From positions 1-20,321 of the forward strand of contig CAZZHA010000010.1 in the NCBI GenBank assembly GCA_964653685.1: a stretch of DNA of 20,321 bases. The letters run 5' to 3'. Within the stretch, counting starts at the first letter, position 1. Each line of letters opens with the position of its first letter. This document shows positions 6,388-15,048 of the stretch, in pieces. This DNA comes from DATKWU01 sp964653685. Its GTDB lineage: Bacteria > Patescibacteriota > Microgenomatia > PFEM01 > JAHIFH01. The translations under genes were made by a program, and so were the position numbers. The notes beneath the pieces were generated by a model. The model did no database searches. It was not told the origin of the DNA and was given only the letters and a program-made list of their open reading frames with translations.

Positions 6388-7106
6388 TAAATTTCTCCTA
6401 GTTTAAAAATTTTTTCTAATTCTTCCATTCTTTTAATCGTTTCTCGAGCTTTAGTCCGCCAATTAGTCGGACAAGCGGCTAAAGCCTCGACAAGCGAGAA
6501 ATTTCCTTTTAGCTGAGTTTCAATTGCTTTTTTTAAATAATTTTTAAGAACTAGAGGTTGGTTACTGCTTCCCCGAGCCAGGTAAGCGTCTTTGTCTTTT
6601 ATCCAGGAAAGAACCTCTGGACCGTGAAGAGTTTTTCCTAGAATCTTATTATTTTTGCCTGTTGGCGTGGTGGTCGTAATCTCGCCCTCAGTTGTAGTTG
6701 GCGCCATCTGACCGCCAGTCATGGCGTAAAGGGTGTTGTTAACCACAATGGTGGTGATTGGATTATTTCTTAAGCAAGCGGTGAGAGTGTGTTGTAAACC
6801 AATGGCGTAAGCGCCACCATCACCCACGTAGGCAATCACAATCTTTTGAGGATCAGCTAATTTAAAACCGACTGCCGTGGGGATGGTTCGACCATGATGA
6901 GTTTGAGTTGAAGCGAGATCAAAAAAATCCCAGGCTAGAAGAGAACAACCAATATCAATCATAAAAACCGTTTTTTCGGCAATACCTAATTCATCAATCA
7001 CCTGACCTAACATATTCAAAACAATTGAATGACCACACCCTGGGCAGAACTTATGGGGTTTTGATTCGACTTTAAAACAATTAGGAAATTTTGGCGATTT
7101 CTTCAT
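6387..7106 (-). CDS. korB: 2-oxoacid:ferredoxin oxidoreductase beta subunit (TPP-binding)
   Basis: This 239-residue thiamine-diphosphate subunit has the N-terminal cysteine motif CPGCGH (21-26) and a further Cys at DIGCS (Cys54). The TPP/Mg motif begins GDGG (95-98) and ends with NN (123-124) in VVNNTLYAMTGGQMAPTT, typical of KorB/PorB proteins. The frame runs 15 codons further upstream, but I chose the ATG at 7106 because AGAGGAGA lies 3 nt before it. That start overlaps the end of the alpha gene by 26 nt. With alpha it forms the catalytic core that decarboxylates a 2-oxoacid to acyl-CoA. Confidence 0.93.
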   Translation of the reverse strand: MKKSPKFPNCFKVESKPHKFCPGCGHSIVLNMLGQVIDELGIAEKTVFMIDIGCSLLAWDFFDLASTQTHHGRTIPTAVGFKLADPQKIVIAYVGDGGAYAIGLQHTLTACLRNNPITTIVVNNTLYAMTGGQMAPTTTEGEITTTTPTGKNNKILGKTLHGPEVLSWIKDKDAYLARGSSNQPLVLKNYLKKAIETQLKGNFSLVEALAACPTNWRTKARETIKRMEELEKIFKLGEI

Positions 7107-8100
7107 AAATCTCCTCTGGGGCAAAACCCACAGCTGGTTTATAATATTCAATTAAAGGAAAAGGAATCTTAACTTCGTCTTTCAAAAGATTGGCTAATTG
7201 ACCTTCAGCCGATTCTAAAACAACAATTTTTTCTGCCTTTTCTAGAGCCTGAATTGCGGCATGAGCAGGAAAAGGTCTCAAGGTAATGGGTCGAAAAAGA
7301 CCAACCGGAATTTTGTCTTTTCGAAGTAAATCAACGGCGGCTTTGGTGGCAGTTGCGACAATACCGTGAGCGATGAGAATGATTTTTGCGTCCCCTAGTT
7401 GGTAATCTTCGTGCTCTTCGATTTGAGAACGAACTTTTTGATATTCTTGGCGATAATCATTAATAATTGCTCCAATCTCTTCTTCAAGGTTGTAGCAATT
7501 TCTGAGATTAACATTCTTTTTCAAAAGAGGCTCGGTCAGTAATTGTTTATTCTTTTTTTCCATTTCCACGAGACCCATCATTTTTCCCTGATAGCCGTCA
7601 GCTAAGATAAAAGTCGGCCAACGATATTTCCAGGCAATCTTAAAAGCTTTGAAAGTATAATCATAGAGTTCCTGGAGATTGGCGGTTGAGTAAACCACCC
7701 TAAAGCCTTCACCATTACCGCCAAAACAAGTTAGCCTGACTTCTTCTTGAGAGTAGATGACGGTTGAAGTGGAAAGACCACCTCTTTGCATAATCATGGC
7801 TACAGTTGGAATTCTTAAGGCTTCAGCCATGGAAAAGGCATCTTGCATTAGAACATTACCTGGACCAGCCGTGGCCGTAAAGGCTGGTATACCGGCCAAA
7901 CAAGCGCCAATGGTGCCAAAACCAGCCGCCATTTCATCTTCAGCTTGAAGATAGGCAAGATTTTTATCTTCGGCACAAAAATCAGTCCATTTTTCCAAGA
8001 TTTCAGAGGCCGGTGTAATTGGATAACCAAACATCACTTTAGCTCCAGCTTCTTTAGCTGCTTGGGCTAAAATATAATTACCCATTAGGAATTGTTTCAT
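7081..8100 (-). CDS. korA: 2-oxoacid:ferredoxin oxidoreductase alpha subunit
   Basis: The 339-residue alpha subunit combines the pyrimidine-binding domain and domain II. Motifs are GYPITPASEI (25-34), AEDEMAAGFGTIGA (53-66), ATAGPGNVLMQDA (76-88) and QRGGLSTST (105-113). A C-terminal domain near residues 240-310 reads LIAHGIVATATKAAVDLL, then FRPITLRPFP. The start at 8100 is chosen because GGAGG stands about 9 nt upstream, leaving 1 nt after the acs stop; the open frame extends 10 codons further into acs. The separate alpha, beta, gamma and delta genes and the QRGGxST motif resemble 2-oxoglutarate or isovalerate oxidoreductases. The neighbours (PEP synthase and acetyl-CoA synthetase) make pyruvate the likelier substrate. 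That assignment is inference. Confidence 0.93.
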   Translation of the reverse strand: MKQFLMGNYILAQAAKEAGAKVMFGYPITPASEILEKWTDFCAEDKNLAYLQAEDEMAAGFGTIGACLAGIPAFTATAGPGNVLMQDAFSMAEALRIPTVAMIMQRGGLSTSTVIYSQEEVRLTCFGGNGEGFRVVYSTANLQELYDYTFKAFKIAWKYRWPTFILADGYQGKMMGLVEMEKKNKQLLTEPLLKKNVNLRNCYNLEEEIGAIINDYRQEYQKVRSQIEEHEDYQLGDAKIILIAHGIVATATKAAVDLLRKDKIPVGLFRPITLRPFPAHAAIQALEKAEKIVVLESAEGQLANLLKDEVKIPFPLIEYYKPAVGFAPEEIYEEIAKIS

Positions 8101-8101
8101 T

Positions 8102-9835
8102 TTAAAATTCCTCCAAAGTAGAAACATCACCTGTTGGCAAGCCTAGTTCTTTGGCTTTGAGTAAGCGCCTAACAATCTTACCTGACCTAGTTTTGGGCAG
8201 CCTGTCTATAAACTCAATTTCTCTTGGATAGGCGTGTCCAGCCAATTCTTTCCTAACAAAGCTCTGGATAGCCTTTTTAAGGCTCTCAGAGCCCCTGTGG
8301 CCGGGTTTTAGACTGACAAAGGCCTTGATTATCTCGCCCCGAAGAGGATCAGGTTTACCAATCACCCCAGCTTCCGCTACAGCTGGATGGGCGACTAAAG
8401 CTGATTCAACTTCAAAAGGACCAACTCTTTCACCTGAGGTTTTAATCACATCGTCAGCTCGACCGACAAACCAGAAATAATTATCTTTATCTTTATAAGC
8501 TAAATCACCGCTAAGATACCAGCCATTGACAAAATAGCTCTTATATTTCTTGGGTCGGCGCCAAACCTTGGTCATCATTGAAGGCCAGGTTGGTTTGATG
8601 GCTAAATTGCCAATTTTTTTAGTATCGATTTTCTTGCCTTGATCATTGACAATCGCGGCTTTGATTCCAGGAACGGGCTTGCCCATTGAACCTGGTCTAA
8701 TGGTAAGACTGGGATAGTTGGCAATCAAAATGCCTCCGGTTTCGGTTTGCCACCAATTATCATGAAAAGGTAAACCAAAGGCTTTTAAACCCCAGTAGAC
8801 CGCTTCTGGATTTAAGGGCTCGCCTACTGAAGCTAAATGACGAAGAGAAGACAAATCATATTTTTTAACAATTTTTGAGTCTTTGGCGGCGAGCATCCGG
8901 ATGGCGGTTGGTGCCGTATACCAAACAGTGACTTTATAATCTTGAATAAGTTGATACCATTGAGCTGGATCAAAACGACCTTCATAAACTAGAGTCGAAG
9001 CTCCATTTGACCACGAACCTAAGATTTCATAGGCGATGCCAGTGACCCAGCCAGGGTCAGCCGTGCACCAATAAACGTCATCCTCTTTTAAATCCAAAAC
9101 CCATTTGGCTGTCAAGTGTTCCTGAAGAATGGCGAGATGGTGGTGAACAACACCTTTAGGTTTACCGGTTGTCCCTGAAGTATAAAGCATGAAAGCCGGT
9201 TCAGTTGGGTCCATATGAGCACATCTTAATTTATTGGAAGCCTTTTTGATTAATTCGGAAAGCGGATATTTGCCTTTTTTTTGTTTAGTCTCGGTATCAA
9301 TCAGAAGAATCTTTTTAAGACTGGTTTGCTTTTCGATTTTCGCCACCCGTTGGTAAAGTTCTTTGTTAGTGACCAAAACTTTGGTGTCCGAGTTTTGAAG
9401 GCGATCAAGCAGAGCTTGGGGTCCAAAAGCCGAGAAAAGAGTCCCAGCAATGGCGCCAATTTTCAAGGTGCCTAAAAAACCAAAGTAAAGTTCGGGCACT
9501 CGGGGCAGAAAGAAAAAAACTCGTTCGCCTTTTTTAACTCCCAGTTTCTTGAGAACATTACCAAACTGGTTTGACAATTGGCTTAACTCTCTAAAAGTAT
9601 ATTTTTGTTTTTGACCGTTTTCTCCTTGCCAATAAAGGGCGACTTTATTTTTTCTCGGGCCTTTCAGATGACGATCAACCGCATTGTAGGCGGCATTTAA
9701 TTTCTTTTGAGGAAACCATTCCAGTTCTTTTTCGGCTTCTTGCCAATCAAAATGATTGTAGATTTTTTGGTAATCAATTAGATTAGGTTCGACTTTCAGT
9801 TTTTTTTGTTTAACGCTAATGATTTTTGGTTTCAT
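8102..9835 (-). CDS. acs: AMP-forming acetyl-CoA synthetase (acetate-CoA ligase)
   Basis: The 577-residue ANL-superfamily enzyme interconverts acetate + ATP + CoA with acetyl-CoA + AMP + PPi. The AMP-binding loop is TSGTTGKPKG (219-228). Acetate-pocket elements match classical Acs: ADPGWVTG (Val264, Thr265), ASVGEPLNPEA (Val337) and WWQTETGG (361-368). The hinge region holds SGDLAY and FVGRADDVIKTSGERVGPFEVE (456-477). The catalytic lysine is Lys553 in KTRSGKIVRRLLK. It is shorter than the usual ~650 residues, mainly through a short N-terminus. It starts inside the gpmI stop (ATGA) and ends 1 nt before korA. This position implies joint production with an acetyl-CoA-making or acetyl-CoA-using oxidoreductase. 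Confidence 0.93.
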   Translation of the reverse strand: MKPKIISVKQKKLKVEPNLIDYQKIYNHFDWQEAEKELEWFPQKKLNAAYNAVDRHLKGPRKNKVALYWQGENGQKQKYTFRELSQLSNQFGNVLKKLGVKKGERVFFFLPRVPELYFGFLGTLKIGAIAGTLFSAFGPQALLDRLQNSDTKVLVTNKELYQRVAKIEKQTSLKKILLIDTETKQKKGKYPLSELIKKASNKLRCAHMDPTEPAFMLYTSGTTGKPKGVVHHHLAILQEHLTAKWVLDLKEDDVYWCTADPGWVTGIAYEILGSWSNGASTLVYEGRFDPAQWYQLIQDYKVTVWYTAPTAIRMLAAKDSKIVKKYDLSSLRHLASVGEPLNPEAVYWGLKAFGLPFHDNWWQTETGGILIANYPSLTIRPGSMGKPVPGIKAAIVNDQGKKIDTKKIGNLAIKPTWPSMMTKVWRRPKKYKSYFVNGWYLSGDLAYKDKDNYFWFVGRADDVIKTSGERVGPFEVESALVAHPAVAEAGVIGKPDPLRGEIIKAFVSLKPGHRGSESLKKAIQSFVRKELAGHAYPREIEFIDRLPKTRSGKIVRRLLKAKELGLPTGDVSTLEEF

Positions 9836-11481
9836 AACATTTCAAGCAAATTCCTGCCGGTCATTAAACCTGGCTTTTCAATCTGCAAAAGTCCAAGAAT
9901 GGTGGGAGCGATATCAGCTAAAATACCTCTGGGTAAAACTCGACCGCCTTGATTAAACTTCTTATGGAGAACAATGAAAGGGACCGGGTTGGTGGAGTGT
10001 TTTGTATCCGGTTTGTTTGTTTCCAAATCAATCATTTCCTCTACGTTACCGTGGTCGGCAGTAATTAAACAGACACCATCGAGATTGAAGACTGTTTGGG
10101 CAATTTTGCCAATACAATCATCAACTACTTCACAGGCTTTAATCCCAGCCTCTAAAACACCAGTATGGCCAACCATATCGGGATTAGCGTAGTTGACGAT
10201 AATAAAATCATAAAAGCCAGTTTTAATTCTCTTCAGTAGTTCTTCGGTGACTCCATAGGCAGACATTTCTGGTTGAAGATCATAGGTTTTGACTTTAGGC
10301 GAGGGAATCTCCGCTCGGTCTTCACCTAAAAATGGTCTTTCACGCCGGCCGTTGAAAAAGTAGGTAACGTGACGTTCCTTTTCTGTTTCAGCCAGATGAA
10401 ATTGTCTTAAGTTTTTTTCAGCTAAAACTCGACCAAGGGGCATTTTGACTTTTTCAGGAATAAAAGCAACCTTAACCGGCATATCGGGTTCATATTCAGT
10501 CATGGTCACAAAAAAAAGATTCTGGAGGATTTTTTTTCTTTGAAAAGTGGTTGTTTTTGTTTGAGGCGGATGATATTGTTTGACACCATATTTTTCTGCA
10601 TAAGGGTCAAAAGCAGTTTTTTTGATTACCAATCTTTCGAAATCAGGCAGAACAAAGGCTCTAGTTAGTTGACGAGGTCGATCAATTCGAAAATTAAAGA
10701 AGATAACGCCATCATTGTCTTTGATAAAATTAGTTTTGTTTTCATCTAAAACCAGAAACGGTTCAATGAATTCATCAGTTTTATCAGCCTGATAGGAAGC
10801 GTTAATGCCTTCAATCGCTGATTTGAATTTGGCGCCTTCTCCCAGGACAAGAGCGTTGTAGGCTTTTTCCGTTCTTTCCCAACGTTGATCACGATCCATG
10901 GCAAAATAGCGGCCCATGACTGAAGCAATTTTACCGATGCCAATTTTTTCTATTTCTGTCTGAAGCTGGTTAATGTAAATTGAGGCAGCAGTTGGTGGTG
11001 AATCACGACCATCAGTGAAAAGATGAAGATAAACTTGATTAAGATTCTGATTTTTAGCTAATTTAAGAAGAGCAAAAATATGAGCCATACTGGAATGGAC
11101 ACCACCTGCTCCCAGCAAACCCATCAGGTGGAGTTGGGAACTTTGTTTTTTGACGTGATTAACTGCCTCGAGAAAAGCAGGGTTAGTAGAAAAGGAACTG
11201 TCAGCAATGGCAAGATTAATTACAGGTAATTCCTGAAAAACAATCCCGCCAGCACCAATATTTAAATGGCCTGTTTCTGAATTACCATCATCACCTTTAG
11301 GCAGACCGACCGCTTCTCCGGAAGCATCTAATAAAGTTCGGGGATAGACCGCCCAAAAACGATCAAAGTTAGGCGTTTTGGCTAAGGCGATCGCGTTACC
11401 TCTAGTTTCAGAAGTCATTCCCCAACCATCCATAATAATTAAAACTACTGACTTTGGCCTGGTTGATTTAAAACCATTCAT
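9832..11481 (-). CDS. gpmI: 2,3-bisphosphoglycerate-independent phosphoglycerate mutase
   Basis: This enzyme interconverts 3- and 2-phosphoglycerate through a phosphoserine intermediate using Mn ions. The 549-residue protein shows the complete iPGM pattern: metal site IIMDGWG (Asp18), catalytic Ser68 in DGNSETGHLNIGAGG, and FTDGRDSPPTA. VMGRYFAMDRDQRWER, YANPDMVGHTG, ITADHGNVEEM and KHSTNPVPF then follow in order. It is somewhat longer than the usual ~510 residues. It is linked by 4-nt ATGA overlaps to both eno upstream and acs downstream, so three pathway enzymes are translationally coupled. Confidence 0.96.
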   Translation of the reverse strand: MNGFKSTRPKSVVLIIMDGWGMTSETRGNAIALAKTPNFDRFWAVYPRTLLDASGEAVGLPKGDDGNSETGHLNIGAGGIVFQELPVINLAIADSSFSTNPAFLEAVNHVKKQSSQLHLMGLLGAGGVHSSMAHIFALLKLAKNQNLNQVYLHLFTDGRDSPPTAASIYINQLQTEIEKIGIGKIASVMGRYFAMDRDQRWERTEKAYNALVLGEGAKFKSAIEGINASYQADKTDEFIEPFLVLDENKTNFIKDNDGVIFFNFRIDRPRQLTRAFVLPDFERLVIKKTAFDPYAEKYGVKQYHPPQTKTTTFQRKKILQNLFFVTMTEYEPDMPVKVAFIPEKVKMPLGRVLAEKNLRQFHLAETEKERHVTYFFNGRRERPFLGEDRAEIPSPKVKTYDLQPEMSAYGVTEELLKRIKTGFYDFIIVNYANPDMVGHTGVLEAGIKACEVVDDCIGKIAQTVFNLDGVCLITADHGNVEEMIDLETNKPDTKHSTNPVPFIVLHKKFNQGGRVLPRGILADIAPTILGLLQIEKPGLMTGRNLLEML

Positions 11482-12731
11482 TTTTCTTTAATCTCACTTT
11501 CAATTGCTAATAAGCGATTATATTTAGCCACTCTTTCGCCTCGGGCCGGCGCGCCAAACTTAGTAAAATCAGCGTTAACCCCAACCGCAAAATCAGCAAT
11601 AAAATCTTCGTTGGTTTCACCGCTTCGATGAGAAACAATAATTTTCCATCCAGCTTCACGGGCTTCCGTAATAACGTAGATTGTTTCTGATATTGTCCCA
11701 ATTTGATTGGGTTTAACCAGAATACCATTACAAGCTTTCTTTTTAATCGCTTCTCTCACTCGTTCTTTGTTAGTCGCTAAAAGATCATCGCCCACAATGA
11801 TTGTTTTAGTAAGGGATTGGGTGATTTTAACCCAACCTTCCCAATCATCTTCATAAAAACCATCCTCTAGAGAAAACAAAGGATATTGTTGATTAAGTTC
11901 TTCGTAAAAGACAATCAAATCGTCAACTTGCATAGGCATCGTGCGGTCTTTTATTTGGTATTTGTCGTCTTTGTAAAAGGAATCAGCCGCCACATCTAAA
12001 CCCAGAAAAACGTCACGATTAAGAACATAATCAGCTTTTTTAATGGCACTAACCAAAAGTTCTAAAGCGTCGGCATTGGTGAAAAGATTAGGCGCATAAC
12101 CACCCTCATCGCCAACACTGTGAATCGCACCATGACTAACTAAAACCTCCTCCAACGTTTGATAAATTTCTTCCGCCGTTCTTAAAGCCTCACTGTAGGT
12201 TTTAGAGGTTGAGGGGATGATGTGAAATTCCTGAAACTCAAGATTACCAGCCCCGTGTTTACCACCATTAATTAAATTAAAGGTTGGACCAGGCAATTTT
12301 TGGGTTTCTTTAAAGCCATAAAGAGAATTAATATATTGGTAGGTAGGTATCTTTTTACTTGTTGCAGCGGCTTCAATAATACCTTGGGAAACACTAAGAA
12401 TGGCATTGGCGCCTAACTTAGATTTATTGGGAGTACCATCGAGTTCAATTAAGAGCTTGTCTATTTTGATTTGCTCGGTTGCTTCCTTTCCCTTGAGTTT
12501 GGGAGCAATAATCGTATTAACATTATTAACAGCGGTTAGAACGCCCATACCCTGATACCGTTTAGAATCACCATCTCTGAGTTCAAGAGCCTCATATTTA
12601 CCTCGAGAAGCACCTGAAGGCACCGAATTAACAGCCTGAGAATCGTCATCGAGGATGACGGTTGTTTCGACAGTAGGATTGCCTCGGGAATCAAGAATTT
12701 CTCTGGCTTGGATTGTTTTTATTTTAGCCAT
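11478..12731 (-). CDS. eno: Enolase
   Basis: Enolase interconverts 2-phosphoglycerate and PEP. The 417-residue protein has all key residues: AREILDSRGNPT (9-20), substrate loop PSGASRGKYEALELRDGD, and His159 (NGGKHGAGN). The catalytic acid is Glu209 (VGDEGGYAPN). Metal ligands are Asp246 (LGLDVAAD), Glu289 (SLEDG) and Asp315 (VGDDLL). The base is Lys340 (LVKPNQIGT), followed by IVSHRSGET. VGDDLLATN replaces the commoner VGDDLFVTN, a mild change. It lies 18 nt after ppsA, with AGAAG before the ATG, and overlaps gpmI by 4 nt. Confidence 0.97.
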   Translation of the reverse strand: MAKIKTIQAREILDSRGNPTVETTVILDDDSQAVNSVPSGASRGKYEALELRDGDSKRYQGMGVLTAVNNVNTIIAPKLKGKEATEQIKIDKLLIELDGTPNKSKLGANAILSVSQGIIEAAATSKKIPTYQYINSLYGFKETQKLPGPTFNLINGGKHGAGNLEFQEFHIIPSTSKTYSEALRTAEEIYQTLEEVLVSHGAIHSVGDEGGYAPNLFTNADALELLVSAIKKADYVLNRDVFLGLDVAADSFYKDDKYQIKDRTMPMQVDDLIVFYEELNQQYPLFSLEDGFYEDDWEGWVKITQSLTKTIIVGDDLLATNKERVREAIKKKACNGILVKPNQIGTISETIYVITEAREAGWKIIVSHRSGETNEDFIADFAVGVNADFTKFGAPARGERVAKYNRLLAIESEIKEK

Positions 12732-12749
12732 TTTTCTTCTATTTTTTGA

Positions 12750-15035
12750 TTATTTTCTTACTAATCTTTTTTCAGCTTCGTAAACTAATTCCCTGGTTCT
12801 TTCAATCGCATCTGGATTAACGGAAATGCTGGTAATTCCCCATTTAATCAGGTTTTCTACCAAATCAGGATAGACTGATGGAGCTTGACCACAGATTGAG
12901 CTCGTTATTTTGTTTTTTTGGCAGGTTTTAATTGCTTTTTCCAAAGCCCAACTGACGGCCGGATCTTGTTCATTAAAAGCTTGAGCCAGTTCGGCGCTGT
13001 CTCGGTCGACGCCTAAAAGAAGCATCGTCAGATCGTTTGAGCCAATAGAAATGCCGTCGATGCCCACTTTGATAAACTCTTCAAGGAGAATAACGTTTGA
13101 GGGAATTTCGACCATTAACCAGAGTTGAAAGCTTGGACTTCTAGATAAACCGTTGGCAACAATAATCTTTTTTACTTTTTTGAGTTCATCTGGTGTTCGA
13201 ACAAAAGGAATCATTAACCAAAGGTTATCAAGACTTCTTTTTTTTCTGACTTGTTTAATCGCTTCTAACTCCATTTCAAAGACAGCTTCATCACTGATAT
13301 AACGAAAGGCACCCCGGTAACCTAGTAAAGGATTTTCTTCTTCTGGTTCGTAGACTTTACCTCCAATTAAATTGCGGTATTCATTAGTTTTAAAATCAGT
13401 CGCTCGATAAACCACTGGCCGAGGATAAAAAGCGTGGCAAATCTGGCTGATGTCATCGCTGATCTTATTGATAAAATCTTTTTGCTTTTTATCTTTGATT
13501 ATCTTTTTAGGGTGAGTGCCAAGCTGGGCCATCATAAATTCGGCTCTCAAAAGACCAACCCCATCAACATTTCTTGTCGCTATCTTTCCGGCTAATTGGG
13601 GTTCACCTAGATTAACGTAAATTTTAGTAGCTGTTTTTAAGGCTTGTTGATAGGCTTTCTTTGGTTCTTTTTTAGGTTCAAGCGAAGATTGAGTTTGGTT
13701 AAGATAACCGCCTTGATAGATTTCACCATTACTACCATTAACCGTAAAGACTTGACCAGTTTTTAATTTTTTGGTGGCTTCTTTGGTACCAACAACACAA
13801 GGAACACCTAATTCACGACTAACAATGGCCGCGTGGGAAGTTTGGCCACCCTTATCAGTCACAATGGCCACCGCTTTTTTCATAGCGGGGACAAAATCAG
13901 GCGTAGTCATGGCTGTCACCAGAATTTCACCTGAAGCGATTTTGTTAATCTCTTTAGATGATTTGATAATCTTGGCTGGGCCTGAAGCCATACCTGGACT
14001 GGCGGCAATGCCCTTGAGGATTGGTTTTCTTTTTACTTCTTCTTTAATTTTTTCTTTTGGCTTTTCTTCTTTAATGGTGGTTACTGGTCTTGTTTGAACA
14101 ATAAAGAATTTATTTTTAATCAAAACCCATTCAATATCTTGAGGAAAGAAATAATGTTGATGGATTTTTTTACCCAATTTAGCTAGCTCAATTATTTGTT
14201 TATCATTGAGCTTTCTTTTAGCTTGTAATTTTCTGGGAACTTCAGTTTGTTTATTTAAAGTACCTACTTTAGTTAATTGAATTGTTTGTTTATTAATATC
14301 TCGAGTAATAATATCTAAATTATTCCTGTTAACAACATAGTTATCAGGAATTACTTTTCCTTGAACAATTAATTCACCTAGACCATAGATGGCTTCGATG
14401 ACAATTCGATTTTTTTCGTTAGTAACCGGATTAATGGTAAACATTACACCAGAAATATCACTACCAATCATTTTTTGAACCACCACCGCGATGCCGACTT
14501 TAAGGTGATCGAATTTATTTTGTTCCCGGTAGAAAATTGATCTTGGTTCAAACAAAGAGGCCCAACAATCCCTGACTCGATAGACGACATTGGTTTCTCC
14601 TTTAACATTCAAAAAGGTTTCTTGCTGACCAGCAAAAGAAGCGGTCGGTAAATCCTCAGCCGTGGCTGAAGAACGAATTGCCACATAACTGTCTTTAAAA
14701 ATACCGCCTAATTTAGCGTAGGCAAAAACTATTTCTTTGGCTAACTCCTCAGAAATTTTTGCTTTTTCAATCTTAGGTTTGATTTTTTTAGAAACTTGAT
14801 CAACCGTTTCCGGTCTTTCTAAATCAACCAGTTGGTAGGCTTTTTTTATTTCTTTCTCTAAATTATTTTCTTTGAGGAATTGAAAATAAGCACTGGCGGT
14901 GACAATAAAACCATTAGGTACTGGCAGATCAATCGAAGCCATTTCGCCAAGATTAGCACCCTTACCACCCACCAAATTTATGTCATCTTTATCAACCTCA
15001 TTAAACCAGAGCAGATTTTTATCTTTTTTCTTCAT
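12750..15035 (-). CDS. ppsA: Phosphoenolpyruvate synthase (pyruvate, water dikinase)
   Basis: The 761-residue three-domain enzyme interconverts pyruvate + ATP with PEP + AMP + phosphate. The N-terminal ATP-grasp domain has GGKGANLGEM (23-32) and SSATAEDLPTASFAGQQETFLN (122-143). The swivelling domain carries the phospho-histidine His401 in GGQTSHAAIVSRELGVPCVVGT. The C-terminal PEP/pyruvate TIM barrel has VGLLRAEFM (493-501), RATDFKTNEY, ENPLLGYRGAFRY and IGSNDLTMLLLGVDRDS. Catalytic Cys715 lies in SICGQAPSVYPDL. Motifs and length fit PEP synthase rather than pyruvate phosphate dikinase. It starts 13 nt after the isomerase gene with no clear ribosome binding site. No pyruvate kinase is in the window, so it may serve glycolysis in reverse. 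Confidence 0.95.
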   Translation of the reverse strand: MKKKDKNLLWFNEVDKDDINLVGGKGANLGEMASIDLPVPNGFIVTASAYFQFLKENNLEKEIKKAYQLVDLERPETVDQVSKKIKPKIEKAKISEELAKEIVFAYAKLGGIFKDSYVAIRSSATAEDLPTASFAGQQETFLNVKGETNVVYRVRDCWASLFEPRSIFYREQNKFDHLKVGIAVVVQKMIGSDISGVMFTINPVTNEKNRIVIEAIYGLGELIVQGKVIPDNYVVNRNNLDIITRDINKQTIQLTKVGTLNKQTEVPRKLQAKRKLNDKQIIELAKLGKKIHQHYFFPQDIEWVLIKNKFFIVQTRPVTTIKEEKPKEKIKEEVKRKPILKGIAASPGMASGPAKIIKSSKEINKIASGEILVTAMTTPDFVPAMKKAVAIVTDKGGQTSHAAIVSRELGVPCVVGTKEATKKLKTGQVFTVNGSNGEIYQGGYLNQTQSSLEPKKEPKKAYQQALKTATKIYVNLGEPQLAGKIATRNVDGVGLLRAEFMMAQLGTHPKKIIKDKKQKDFINKISDDISQICHAFYPRPVVYRATDFKTNEYRNLIGGKVYEPEEENPLLGYRGAFRYISDEAVFEMELEAIKQVRKKRSLDNLWLMIPFVRTPDELKKVKKIIVANGLSRSPSFQLWLMVEIPSNVILLEEFIKVGIDGISIGSNDLTMLLLGVDRDSAELAQAFNEQDPAVSWALEKAIKTCQKNKITSSICGQAPSVYPDLVENLIKWGITSISVNPDAIERTRELVYEAEKRLVRK

Positions 15036-15048
15036 GGGCAGTTTTTAT

